Shown here in pieces: positions 1 to 7,024 of a stretch of 36,323 nucleotides of DNA. A model generated the notes under the pieces. The model saw only the letters and a list, made by a program, of their open reading frames with translations. It was not told where the DNA came from and made no database searches. The stretch is from CAYRXM01 sp964428175 (GTDB lineage: Bacteria > Chloroflexota > Anaerolineae > JAFGEY01): assembly GCA_964428175.1 (NCBI GenBank), contig CAYRXM010000038.1, forward strand, positions 1 to 36,323, written 5' to 3'. Made by a program: the position numbers and the translations under genes. The first letter of the stretch is position 1; each line of letters begins with the position of its first letter.

Positions 1-8
1 TTGTTAAT

Positions 9-27
9 GCCCATTTGGGCTTTATTT
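9..27 (+). terminator. weak terminator-like hairpin at window edge
   Basis: GCCC-ATTT-GGGC (9-20) is followed by a T-rich run (21-27). The stem is only 4-5 bp. It would end a plus-strand transcript entering from outside the window. Nothing else is recognisable in bases 1-112. Confidence 0.3.
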
Positions 28-112
28 CACGATTTGACTTTTACCGCACTCTTTGTTGGCGATGGCCAAGTCTTTAGCTTGACCGACGCCAGACTGTCAA
101 ACAACTATCTTG

Positions 113-1018
113 TTACAACCTGATCGTCAGCCCTTCATAGGCCATCCATGTATTGGGAAACAACTTTTGCGCATCGACCTGCATGGCGTCCAGCCGGGCA
201 TCGTCGTGCTTGGGATCGTGATGAAAGAGCACCAAGCGGCCGGCGTTCGACTGCCGGGCGACGAGCGTCGCCATTTCCGGCGTCGAATGTCCCCAGCCCT
301 GCATCGGATAGCTGACGTACTCGTCGGTGGTGTACTGGGCATCGTGGATCAGCAAGTCGACGCCCTGCGCAAACTGGGCCAGCCGCGTATCCCCACCCAC
401 CACCCCCTCGATGTCGGTCGCATAGACCATGCTCTTGCCATTCCACTCGATCTTGAAATGGCTCACCCCACCCGACGGATGGAACGTGCTGCGCATGATG
501 CTCACCCGCACGGTGTCCTGATCGAGTTGGAGCGGATCGCGGTAGATGTTGCGGATTTGCGGCTCGTTCTCCTGGCCGATCAGCACCGCCTCCCGGTCAT
601 CGATATTGCTGATGATCTTGAACGCCTTTAGCTCGTACAACGTGACCGGAAAGCTCGACGGCAGCATCGCGCGCGAGAGCACTTCTTCCAGGTCTTGATC
701 AAACGTCCGCGGGCCAAACATATAGAGGGTGCTCGTGCCCTGGTAGGCCGGCACAAAGAACGGAAACCCCTGCGTATGATCGTGGTGGGTGTGGCTGAAA
801 AACATCGTCGCCGTGATCGGCTTTTTGGTCTGGTTGTGCCATCTCATCAGGTCGTTGCCGAGTTTGATCACCCCGGTACCCGCGTCGAGGATGATCAGCC
901 GCCCGCCGGCCCAGACCTCGATGCACGAGGTGTTGCCACCATACTTGAGTGTGGCATCACCGGGGACCGGATAACTGCCCCGCACCCCCCGAAAGCGTAT
1001 AACAAAGCCTTGTTCCAT
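113..1018 (-). CDS. MBL-fold metallo-hydrolase
   Basis: A 301-residue metallo-beta-lactamase-fold hydrolase, probably a cytoplasmic phosphodiesterase-like or unknown-substrate enzyme. The N-terminus has the GxRGSxP...GGNTSC signature of this family. The metal site is visible as HTHHDH near residues 76-81, with later ligand candidates in ATDIEG, LLIHDAQY, GWGHST and the C-terminal FHHDP. There is no signal peptide or membrane segment. The ATG at 1018 follows AGGAGTAAGGG, so this start is convincing. It lies 64 bases downstream of the NuoL-like gene but has its own promoter (1058-1086), so it need not belong to that operon. Family membership is clear from the motifs; the substrate cannot be told, and a functional link to the complex I-like genes is only positional. 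Confidence 0.88.
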   Translation of the reverse strand: MEQGFVIRFRGVRGSYPVPGDATLKYGGNTSCIEVWAGGRLIILDAGTGVIKLGNDLMRWHNQTKKPITATMFFSHTHHDHTQGFPFFVPAYQGTSTLYMFGPRTFDQDLEEVLSRAMLPSSFPVTLYELKAFKIISNIDDREAVLIGQENEPQIRNIYRDPLQLDQDTVRVSIMRSTFHPSGGVSHFKIEWNGKSMVYATDIEGVVGGDTRLAQFAQGVDLLIHDAQYTTDEYVSYPMQGWGHSTPEMATLVARQSNAGRLVLFHHDPKHDDARLDAMQVDAQKLFPNTWMAYEGLTIRL

Positions 1019-1057
1019 CCCTTACTCCTGCGCCCACAAAATGCCCGCCCCGCTCAA

Positions 1058-1086
1058 ATTATACCACAAGCCGTCCACAGCGTCAC
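1058..1086 (-). promoter_or_regulatory. sigma-70-type promoter for the MBL hydrolase
   Basis: On the minus strand GTGACG (1086-1081), a 17-base spacer and a perfect TATAAT (1063-1058) stand about 40 bases before the ATG at 1018. The -35 overlaps the stop codon of the NuoL-like gene. Similar -35/stop overlaps occur at 5932-5937 and 32185-32190 in this window. Confidence 0.6.
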
Positions 1087-2084
1087 TTGCCAAGCAGCCA
1101 GCCGGCCAGCCGCTCCATCGTCGCCCGTGCGACACGCGCCTCCAGGCCAACCAGAAACCGGCCCGCCGCGTCCAACTGCGCGTGCTCCTGCACCAGCAGC
1201 CAGACCAGCCCGGCCGGGACGAACACGATCACGGCCTGCCACCAGACCAGCGGGAACAAGACCGGCGACAACCGTCGCAGCCAAACGACGCAGCCCGGCA
1301 GGGCGATCAACCCGGCAAACAAGAACGCCGTGCGACGCTCGTATGACCGCGCCGTGCGCGCCGCCGGAACCAGCAGGCCAAACCGCGACAGCATCGCCCA
1401 GATCAACAGCGGCTGCGCCGCCGGCAGCGTAGACTCGTAGGGCAGCAGCCCCGGCAGCCGGGCGCGCAAAGGCGGCACCGACAGCACATCGACAGAAAGG
1501 TGGGCAAAACTCTGCGCCAATTGGCCGAGCGCCAGCAAAAACACCGCATCCGCAGCGATCGACCACAGCAGCCAGCCGTCCGGCGCGCGCTCCTGCCCGA
1601 TCAGTCCGTACAGACACCACCCGGCCAGCGACCAGCCCAAAAACACCGCCCACAGATTGTCGGCCAAAACAACCAGCAAAACCGCGGCGATCAGCCCATC
1701 GATCCAGGCCAGCGACAGCCAGCGCGGCCTGCCGCCAGACGCCGGCCGATCCAGCACAGCCCGGGTCATTCCCCACAATCCCAGGCCAACGACCACCAGC
1801 GCCGTCCACACCGACAGCCCATCGATGTAGAGCCGCAGCGCCCCTTCGATGTAAAGCATACCGTCCCAAATCCTGCCCCACGGCAGCGCCCTGGACTGCG
1901 CGGCCAGCCCCGGCGACAGCACCTGGCTGACACAAAGCGGCAGCAGCGCCACCAGCGCGCCCACCGCACCGCCCAACGCAACCCAGTTTTGAACCCGGCG
2001 CGAAAAGCGCTGCCCGGCAAACCCATTCAACAATGTGCCCAACACAGGAAAAGCGATCACGAACCATTCCAGATATCCGATCAT
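1083..2084 (-). CDS. half-length NuoL-like (antiporter-type) membrane subunit
   Basis: A 333-residue, multi-pass hydrophobic protein that matches the first half of NuoL/Mrp-type complex I subunits (which are usually 600 residues or more). Recognisable pieces are the N-terminal LGTLLNGFAG, YIDGLSV near residue 88, LADNLWAVFLGW near residue 147 and AQPLLIW near residue 222. Key proton-pumping residues look absent: the GWE glutamate is Ser in GWSLAG, the lysine before SAQ-PL is not Lys (LPAAQPL), and the LIHAAT histidine motif is replaced by a SYERRT stretch. The protein ends after what would be about TM9, with no second antiporter half and no lateral helix. GAGGAG before the ATG at 2084 supports the start; only two bases separate it from the preceding NuoK-like gene. 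It is last in the operon. A role as a structural cap of a reduced complex is an inference. Confidence 0.7.
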   Translation of the reverse strand: MIGYLEWFVIAFPVLGTLLNGFAGQRFSRRVQNWVALGGAVGALVALLPLCVSQVLSPGLAAQSRALPWGRIWDGMLYIEGALRLYIDGLSVWTALVVVGLGLWGMTRAVLDRPASGGRPRWLSLAWIDGLIAAVLLVVLADNLWAVFLGWSLAGWCLYGLIGQERAPDGWLLWSIAADAVFLLALGQLAQSFAHLSVDVLSVPPLRARLPGLLPYESTLPAAQPLLIWAMLSRFGLLVPAARTARSYERRTAFLFAGLIALPGCVVWLRRLSPVLFPLVWWQAVIVFVPAGLVWLLVQEHAQLDAAGRFLVGLEARVARATMERLAGWLLGK

Positions 2085-2086
2085 GG

Positions 2087-2368
2087 CTATACACGCTCCT
2101 CGCTATGAACCGGCTCGCGCCGGCCCCACACCAGCCCGGCCGCCAGCACAAACTCGACCAGCGACAGGGTCATTGCCACCAACACGGCAACCTGCCCTTC
2201 CCAGACCTGAAACCACCCGGCCAGCGCGACCAGGGCCAGGTTGACTGCCTGAAACATCAACTGAAGGCCGAGCAGCCTGATCAGAACGTGTTTCCGCGCA
2301 GCGATGACGACCAGGCCAAATATAAAAAGAACAACACTCAACAACAAATAGTGATTAGGTAAAATCAT
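2087..2368 (-). CDS. NuoK-like subunit
   Basis: A 93-residue protein with three hydrophobic helices and the NuoK layout: YLLLSVVLFIFGL (TM1), a GLQLMFQAVNLALVAL second helix and a GQVAVLV...VE third helix. In NuoK of complex I the second helix carries a conserved Glu (G-I-E-L-M); here it is Gln (GLQLM). The Glu of the third helix is kept (SLVEF). Length is normal for NuoK, about 100. The ATG at 2368 lies 12 bases after the NuoJ-like stop, in a G-rich context. Family assignment is secure. Loss of one of the two channel carboxylates is seen directly and suggests altered or absent proton conduction through this subunit. Confidence 0.83.
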   Translation of the reverse strand: MILPNHYLLLSVVLFIFGLVVIAARKHVLIRLLGLQLMFQAVNLALVALAGWFQVWEGQVAVLVAMTLSLVEFVLAAGLVWGRREPVHSEERV

Positions 2369-2380
2369 CTCTGTCCCGCC

Positions 2381-2875
2381 TCAACCCGCCGGCCGCGAAC
2401 GACGTACATACGCGATCCCCACCAGGCAGGTCAGCAAGAAAAGCCCCAGCAACTCGATCAGGATCACATACTCGTTGAGCAATTCCTGCCCCAGCGCGGC
2501 CAGCCAATCCTCACGCACCACCCAAATCGGCATCGAGATCGCCGGCGCGCCGCCGATCTGCCCGGACAGTACCGCCCAACCGGCCAGCGCCGCCAATCCC
2601 AAACCAACTGGCAGCGTCCACCAGAGCGCACGCGGCAAAACGGCCGACCGCGCAGCGGCCCAGCCCATCGCCAGCAGTCCGCCCATGACAAACAGGCTCA
2701 TCACCTGCATCGCCACCGCCAAAGGGTTGTTGAGCAGCCCATACAGCCCCCCCAGCGCCGCGCAAATGACACCAAAAGCCCAGACGCCATGATCGACGCG
2801 CCGCGCCCAGAGCAGACCGGCAGCGCCGCCCAGCGCAGCCAGGGCCAAAAGCACGAAAGCCAGGGTCACAATCAC
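2381..2875 (-). CDS. NuoJ-like subunit
   Basis: A 164-residue, five-helix membrane protein resembling NuoJ of complex I. The family signature is the second/third helix block ALGGLYGLLNNPLAVAMQVMSLFVMGGLLAM, where NuoJ proteins normally read LYxLLxAPFxAALQVLVYAGAIMVLF. The conserved Tyr-Ala-Gly-Ala pi-bulge region is changed to SLFVMGG. The start is a GTG (2875) preceded by GAGGGAG at good spacing, 19 bases after the NuoH-like stop. It sits between NuoH- and NuoK-like genes, the order found in nuo operons, except that NuoI, which normally separates H and J, is absent. Confidence 0.78.
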   Translation of the reverse strand: MIVTLAFVLLALAALGGAAGLLWARRVDHGVWAFGVICAALGGLYGLLNNPLAVAMQVMSLFVMGGLLAMGWAAARSAVLPRALWWTLPVGLGLAALAGWAVLSGQIGGAPAISMPIWVVREDWLAALGQELLNEYVILIELLGLFLLTCLVGIAYVRRSRPAG

Positions 2876-2894
2876 CGCTTTGACTCCCTCGAAT

Positions 2895-3749
2895 CTAGAT
2901 CAAGACCAGCACCAGGCCCGTTACCGCCAGGTTGGCCAGCGCCACCGGCACGACGACCCGCCAGACCACCCCGGCCTGGTGCTCCAATACCATCGGCAAC
3001 CAGGCCGCTTGCAGCCAGGTCAGACAAGCCGCCACCAGACCGGCCTTGATCGCCAGGTACAGGCCGCCCAGCCAGGGCCAGATTTGCACAAACGGCCCGC
3101 TCCACCCGCCGAGAAAAAACAGCCCGGTCAGCAAAGCGTGATTCAGCGCCAACACCCGCCCCCCGGACAGCAAACGCCCGCAGGCATCGTATCGAGGCGG
3201 CGCAGCGGCCAGCAGCCACATCAAAAAAGCGAACGGCTGGATCACGCCCAGCCACACGCCCCGCGCAGACGCCCAGTCGGTCAGGCGAATTGCATTGTCG
3301 CCGAGCGCGCCGCGCGTAAACAGCAGGCTAAACACAAGCAGCCCAACCAGCACGGCCCGAACACCCAGCCGGCCGGCGATCCGGGCCGCCGCTTCACCGT
3401 CCCACCCCCACCGCGACGGGGGCGCTGCCAGCGACAAAAGCAGCGTCGCCGCCCACTGCAAGGCCAGCACGAGCAGCAGCGCCGCATCGACATCGCCCCA
3501 CAGGTGAAAAGCCAGCCTGCCGCCGGGCCAGGCCACATCCGGCGCCAGCGGAATCATCGCCCCGGCGGCCAGCGCCAACGCCAGCCCCACCCCGCGCGCC
3601 CAACCCGGCCATGCGGGGAGCGATCCGACGGGCGCGTGTGGCTGCCGACGCCCCCGCACTGCGCGGGTCAGGCCAGCGTGTCCCAGCAGCAAAACCGCAT
3701 AGACGAGTCCCCAGGCCAACAGGCGCAGCAGCCCGCCGTCCCCGTTCAT
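2895..3749 (-). CDS. NuoH-like subunit, degenerate quinone-site loops
   Basis: A 284-residue multi-pass protein assigned to the NuoH/ND1 family (usual length 320-350). The clearest match is the C-terminal third: LFFLGGWSG, LAIKAGLVAACLTWLQAAWLP and WRVVVPVALANLAVTGLVLV follow the NuoH pattern FLGGW, IKTxxxxxxxxWLRAxxPR and WKxxLPLALxNLxVT. The N-terminal GPNRVG-type motif and the cytoplasmic loop RxPFDLPEAESELVxG, which carries the conserved glutamates at the quinone entry, are not recognisable; AAAPPRYDACGRLL lies near that position. The ATG at 3749 overlaps the NuoCD-like stop in an ATGA arrangement, with GGTGGAG upstream. It would anchor the Q-module to the membrane. Quinone chemistry as in complex I is doubtful. 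Confidence 0.75.
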   Translation of the reverse strand: MNGDGGLLRLLAWGLVYAVLLLGHAGLTRAVRGRRQPHAPVGSLPAWPGWARGVGLALALAAGAMIPLAPDVAWPGGRLAFHLWGDVDAALLLVLALQWAATLLLSLAAPPSRWGWDGEAAARIAGRLGVRAVLVGLLVFSLLFTRGALGDNAIRLTDWASARGVWLGVIQPFAFLMWLLAAAPPRYDACGRLLSGGRVLALNHALLTGLFFLGGWSGPFVQIWPWLGGLYLAIKAGLVAACLTWLQAAWLPMVLEHQAGVVWRVVVPVALANLAVTGLVLVLI

Positions 3750-5239
3750 CGCTCCACCTCACCCATCGACACGTCCAGGCTCTTCAAAATGAGGGCGATC
3801 TGCCCAACCGGCGCGCCGCGTGCCATCAACGGCAGCGCCGACAGGTTGGCCAATGACGGGCCGCGCACAAAGGCGTGGGCCAGATGGGGCGCGCCGTCGG
3901 CGACCAGGTAAACGCCCAGCTCACCGCGCGGGGCCTCGACGCTGGCATAGATCGCGCCCTCGGGCAGCACGGGCGGCGGCTCGCCCGGCGCAAAGGCATT
4001 GACCGGCTCGCCCGCCGTTTTCATCAACCGGGCCTGCAACTGGCGGAGCAGATCGAGGCTGGCGCGCATTTCGGCCATCCGCACCCCCAAATTTGCCGCG
4101 GCGTCGCCATCCCGGAGCGCGGGAACCTCAAACTCGAGGTCATCATAACCCGCGTAGGGAAAAGAACGGCGCACATCATAGGCAATGCCGGTCGCACGCA
4201 GGCACGGCCCGGTCAACCCCAACCCCAACGCTGTCCCCGGATCGATCACACCGCTGAACTGGAGCGCATCGAGAAAAACAAAGCTTGAGGCCAGCATCCG
4301 CTCAAGCGTGCCCAACAGCCTCTCCAACTCGCCGCACAGGTCGCGCAGCACACCACCGCTTTCATCGACAAAATCATCAAGCAGGCCGCCGGGAACGATC
4401 AGGCCAGGACAGATGGGATTGCCGCCCACCCGCCCGAAAAAGGCGCGCACCCACTGCACCCCCTGCGCGGCGAGGGCGGCAGCGGCCCACTCTGGCCCGG
4501 CGACGGTTTGAACCAGGCCCGACAGCCAGTCCAGGTGCGAAGCCACACGAACCAGTTCCGCGCCGGTTGCCCGCGCGTACTGCGCCCTGGGCGGCGCCTC
4601 GACGCCGAGCAGCGCCTCCACTGCCAGCGCGAAAGTCAGGTCGGCGTGGAACGAGGCCGCAGCGTCCAGGCGGGCCAGCAGCGAGCAGCCCTGCGGGTAG
4701 GGCTGCTCGCTCAATCGCCGTTCCAGCCCACAGCGTCGATAGCCCAGGCGCGGGGCGATCCGGCGCACCACGCCGTCATCCACCTCCAGGTCGACGCGCA
4801 GACCATCGATGCTTGTCGGCTGCCGCTCGCCGGCCCATACGGTGCTCTCGCCGGGCGCATCTGCCGGGACAAAGAGCGCGCCGAGTTGGGGATGGGCATT
4901 GAAAGCGACGCTGTACAGGTCGAAACATTGGCTTTCCAGCCAGTTGGCCGCCGGCCAGACAAACGCCAGACTGTGCGGCGGCGGCAGTCGGGGCACGCGC
5001 AGCCGCAGTCGCTGCCGGGAGGCAAGCGAAACAAGCTGGTATTCGAGCCAATTGCCGACCGGGTTAATGTCGAGCAGCAAGTCGTAGCGCGGCGTCGTTT
5101 CGTCGCGCAAAAACTCGCCCAACTGGGCCAGATTAGAAGGGCTGCACTGCCACAGCCGGTCGCGCGCAGTGCCTCCAACCTCGATCTCGAGGTCAGGGAA
5201 ACGCACCCGGACGGCAGCCAGCGCATCTGCATCGTTCAT
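3746..5239 (-). CDS. NuoCD-like fusion protein
   Basis: A 497-residue fusion of a NuoC-like N-terminus (about 1-140, including DLYSVAFNAHPQL) and a NuoD-like body. NuoD is clear from LGYRRCGLE, TFALAVEALLGVE, ELVRVASHLDWL, GLTGPCLRATGIAYDVRRSFPY, EAPRGELGVYLV and a C-terminal ILKSLDVSMGEVER. The two CxxC pairs of group 4 NiFe-hydrogenases are missing, so it is not a hydrogenase. The NuoD loop GPQHPSTHG, holding a quinone-site histidine, reads GERQPTSIDG here, and the following RxDY tyrosine reads RLDAA. I chose the ATG at 5239 because it overlaps the NuoB-like stop as ATGA; a start at 5278 would overlap that gene by more than 40 bases. It is the core Q-module subunit of the reduced complex. 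Confidence 0.82.
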   Translation of the reverse strand: MNDADALAAVRVRFPDLEIEVGGTARDRLWQCSPSNLAQLGEFLRDETTPRYDLLLDINPVGNWLEYQLVSLASRQRLRLRVPRLPPPHSLAFVWPAANWLESQCFDLYSVAFNAHPQLGALFVPADAPGESTVWAGERQPTSIDGLRVDLEVDDGVVRRIAPRLGYRRCGLERRLSEQPYPQGCSLLARLDAAASFHADLTFALAVEALLGVEAPPRAQYARATGAELVRVASHLDWLSGLVQTVAGPEWAAAALAAQGVQWVRAFFGRVGGNPICPGLIVPGGLLDDFVDESGGVLRDLCGELERLLGTLERMLASSFVFLDALQFSGVIDPGTALGLGLTGPCLRATGIAYDVRRSFPYAGYDDLEFEVPALRDGDAAANLGVRMAEMRASLDLLRQLQARLMKTAGEPVNAFAPGEPPPVLPEGAIYASVEAPRGELGVYLVADGAPHLAHAFVRGPSLANLSALPLMARGAPVGQIALILKSLDVSMGEVER

Positions 5240-5595
5240 GCGCGCCTCCGCCGGGGAAGGCCGGCCAGGGCGGCGCACAACTCGTCAAGCGAGGGCGGGC
5301 ATCCGGGCAGGGCCACGTCGACGGGAATGACCCGGGCGGTTGGGACGGTATCGAACACCTCGCCGGAGAGCGCGCACGTCCCCACAGCGATCACCCAACG
5401 CGGCGCGGCCAGCCGGGCATAGAATTCGCGCAGAACGGGCGCAAAGGCCGCCGTCACCCGCCCGGCAACGATCATCGTGTTGGCCTCGGAAGGAGTCAGT
5501 TCGGCGCAGCGCGCGCTCACCGGCAACTGGCGGGCAAGGGCGCCACAGCAGCCCAAATCGGCGATCAGGGGGCGAATGCGGGCCAGGGCACTCAT
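5236..5595 (-). CDS. NuoB-like iron-sulfur subunit
   Basis: A 119-residue short NuoB-family protein. The four cysteine positions for the N2-type [4Fe-4S] cluster are all present: tandem CC in ADLGCCGAL, Cys in VGTCALSG, and Cys in ALPGCPPS. MIVAGRVT, APVLREFY and PRWVIAVGTCA follow the family closely. The N-terminus is short and lacks the amphipathic extension of many NuoB proteins. The ATG at 5595 overlaps the stop of the NuoA-like gene (ATGA). With no NuoI in the operon, it is unclear what would reduce this cluster; a soluble donor is one possibility. This is the best-conserved subunit of the operon, so electron transfer is probably retained even though pumping residues elsewhere are lost. 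Confidence 0.85.
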   Translation of the reverse strand: MSALARIRPLIADLGCCGALARQLPVSARCAELTPSEANTMIVAGRVTAAFAPVLREFYARLAAPRWVIAVGTCALSGEVFDTVPTARVIPVDVALPGCPPSLDELCAALAGLPRRRRA

Positions 5596-5867
5596 CGATC
5601 CGGGCCTGTCAAGACACAAAAACTGCCAACGGCGAGCAGCCCCAAAAAAAGGCCGCCCGCGGCCAGGGCGCGTTTATCGGTGAGGAGAAAAAGGGGAAAC
5701 AGGAAGAACAGGGCGGGCAAAATCAAGCCGCTCAAAATCGCCAATGGCAAGCCGGCTCGCGGGCGCGGGCGGACATCTTGAGCCGCCTTGCGCTGCGCGC
5801 GAGCGCCGCTCAAAGCCAGAATCAGCATCCCCGTCCACAAGACAATCGCACTCCAGCCCCAAGACAC
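5592..5867 (-). CDS. small NuoA-like membrane subunit
   Basis: A 91-residue protein with three hydrophobic segments (about residues 3-17, 37-55 and 62-84) and a short basic loop, in the place of NuoA as first gene of the operon. The middle segment ILPALFFLFPLFLL resembles the NuoA pattern FLIFDVEVAFLFPWA without its acidic residues. Similarity is weak, and position and topology carry the assignment. I place the start at GTG 5867, eight bases after GGAGG (5878-5874). A longer reading from 5918 would begin upstream of the transcription start predicted from the promoter at 5909-5937. It overlaps the NuoB-like gene by ATGA. Confidence 0.6.
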   Translation of the reverse strand: MSWGWSAIVLWTGMLILALSGARAQRKAAQDVRPRPRAGLPLAILSGLILPALFFLFPLFLLTDKRALAAGGLFLGLLAVGSFCVLTGPDR

Positions 5868-5908
5868 CGGCTTCCTCCGATTGGCGATACACACTGCTGC
5901 ATAAATCC

Positions 5909-5937
5909 AGTCTATCACACGAACTGTTGTTTGTCAA
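5909..5937 (-). promoter_or_regulatory. promoter of the complex I-like operon
   Basis: On the minus strand a perfect TTGACA (5937-5932), a 17-base spacer and TAGACT (5914-5909) precede the NuoA-like gene. The -35 overlaps the TGA of the radical SAM gene, so the operon has its own transcript. Expected transcription start is near 5902, leaving a leader of about 35 bases to the GTG at 5867. Confidence 0.7.
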
Positions 5938-6869
5938 AGACCATACCGCACGCGGTCATCAAACCGGCGCAGCCCCGCCGCTTGCGCCAGCCGCACCGCC
6001 GTGGCGTATTCTTCCCGCGTGATACGTCGATCCAGCGGCGGCAGCGAACGTGCCTTGTAGCAGGGCCGGTATTGATCCATCACATTGAGATAGGTGTCGG
6101 GCGAGAGCCTGGCCAAAAAGCGAACGACCTCTCTCGTCCCCGCCAGCCCCTCCGGCAGCACCAGGTGCCGCACCAACAGCCCGCGCGTGGCAACGCCACG
6201 TTCATCGAAAACCAGGTCGCCCACCTGACGGTGCATCTCGCGCACCGCCGCCCGGTTGATCGACGGATAGTCCTTGATCCCCGAATACCGCTCGGCAATC
6301 CCGGCATCGGCATATTTCATGTCCGGCATATAAATGTCGACTATTCCGTCGAGCAGGGCCAGTGTGTCAAGGCTGTCATAGCCGCCGGTGTTGTACACCA
6401 GCGGCAGGTGCAGCCCGTCTCGCGCGGCGAGCGACAGCGCCTCCAAAATCTGCGGCGCCACATGCGACGGCGACACCAGATTGATGTTGTGGCAGCCGAT
6501 TTCTTGCAGATGGAGCATCATCGCTGCCAACTGCCGCGCCGTCACCGCGCCCCCTGCGGGTTCGACTCGTCCCTCCCCCAATTGGCTCAACTCGTAATTC
6601 TGGCAGTACAGGCAGTTCAGGTTGCACCAGCCGAAAAAGATCGTCCCCGAGCCGCCGCGCCCAACCAGCGGGCGCTCCTCGCCAAAGTGCGGCCCGGCGC
6701 TGGCGACGACGGCCCGTCCGCCGGTATGGCACGCGCCCAGTTCGCCGCCCAACCGGTCGACGCCGCAGCAGCGCGGGCAAATGTCACAATGCGCCAGCCG
6801 CGCCCGCGCCGCCCGGACGCGCCGCGCCAACTCACCAACCCTCAAAGCCAGATAGGCCGCCATTGCCAT
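5934..6869 (-). CDS. radical SAM protein, PflX / pyruvate formate-lyase activase-like
   Basis: A 311-residue radical SAM protein. The S-adenosylmethionine cluster motif CNLNCLYCQNY is at about residues 93-103 and is preceded by a four-cysteine N-terminal region (CDICPRCCG and GxLGACH) as in PflX-type proteins. LVSPSHVAPQI, VYNTGGYDS and DIYMPDMKYAD are further family blocks, and MDQYRPCYKA stands near the C-terminus. No pyruvate formate-lyase is visible in the window, so the target is unknown. The ATG at 6869 is chosen because GGAGGT stands five bases before it; an upstream ATG at 6896 overlaps the -10 box. It is divergent from the Lrp-receiver operon and upstream of, but independently promoted from, the complex I-like operon. 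Confidence 0.87.
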   Translation of the reverse strand: MAMAAYLALRVGELARRVRAARARLAHCDICPRCCGVDRLGGELGACHTGGRAVVASAGPHFGEERPLVGRGGSGTIFFGWCNLNCLYCQNYELSQLGEGRVEPAGGAVTARQLAAMMLHLQEIGCHNINLVSPSHVAPQILEALSLAARDGLHLPLVYNTGGYDSLDTLALLDGIVDIYMPDMKYADAGIAERYSGIKDYPSINRAAVREMHRQVGDLVFDERGVATRGLLVRHLVLPEGLAGTREVVRFLARLSPDTYLNVMDQYRPCYKARSLPPLDRRITREEYATAVRLAQAAGLRRFDDRVRYGL

Positions 6870-6894
6870 CTTGTACCTCCTGATTTTTGGTTCC

Positions 6895-6924
6895 ATTATA
6901 CCGTCTGCTGACGGTGAGCGTCAA
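6895..6924 (-). promoter_or_regulatory. promoter of the radical SAM gene
   Basis: Minus strand TTGACG (6924-6919), an 18-base spacer and TATAAT (6900-6895). The spacer contains the inverted repeat CCGTC-AGCA-GACGG (6914-6901), a possible operator. The leader to the ATG at 6869 would be about 20 bases. Confidence 0.65.
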
Positions 6925-6934
6925 CTCAAGCCTG

Positions 6935-6949
6935 GTTCGATTTTCGAAC
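6935..6949 (+). promoter_or_regulatory. 15-bp palindrome, possible Lrp-type operator
   Basis: GTTCGA-TTT-TCGAAC is a perfect inverted repeat with 6-bp arms and an AT centre, lying between the divergent promoters at 6895-6924 and 6965-6993. Its size and AT-rich centre fit an Lrp/AsnC site, and the first gene of the operon it faces encodes an Lrp-type regulator. Binding is inferred, not shown. Confidence 0.45.
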
Positions 6950-6964
6950 TTTTAAGACCCGCTA

Positions 6965-6993
6965 TTGACATTTTCCGTCTTGTATGCTATAAT
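6965..6993 (+). promoter_or_regulatory. consensus sigma-70 promoter of the Lrp-receiver/NuoEF/kinase operon
   Basis: TTGACA (6965-6970), a 17-base spacer and TATAAT (6988-6993): both hexamers match the consensus exactly. Transcription would start near 7000, about 25 bases before the ATG at 7025. Such a perfect promoter suggests strong basal expression held in check by a repressor; the nearby palindrome at 6935-6949 is one candidate site. Confidence 0.82.
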
Positions 6994-7024
6994 TCAAATC
7001 GAAACTGGAAAGGACGGCTCACCG

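Noticed and set aside
3746..5278. NuoCD-like protein as a group 4 (membrane) NiFe-hydrogenase large subunit
   Set aside because: Neither of the two CxxC pairs that would bind NiFe is present, and the C-terminus is the NuoD type (GEVER) without a cleavable tail.
5592..5918. Start of the NuoA-like gene at 5918
   Set aside because: It lies upstream of the transcription start predicted from the TTGACA/TAGACT promoter and lacks a ribosome site; GTG 5867 has GGAGG.
5340..6911. 523-codon plus-strand open frame, and other long frames such as 2880-3911, 18816-20051, 26585-28177, 28256-29260 and 34072-34893
   Set aside because: They lie antisense to genes with clear family motifs, are rich in Arg, Pro, Ala and His as expected for GC-rich shadow frames, and show no recognisable domain.
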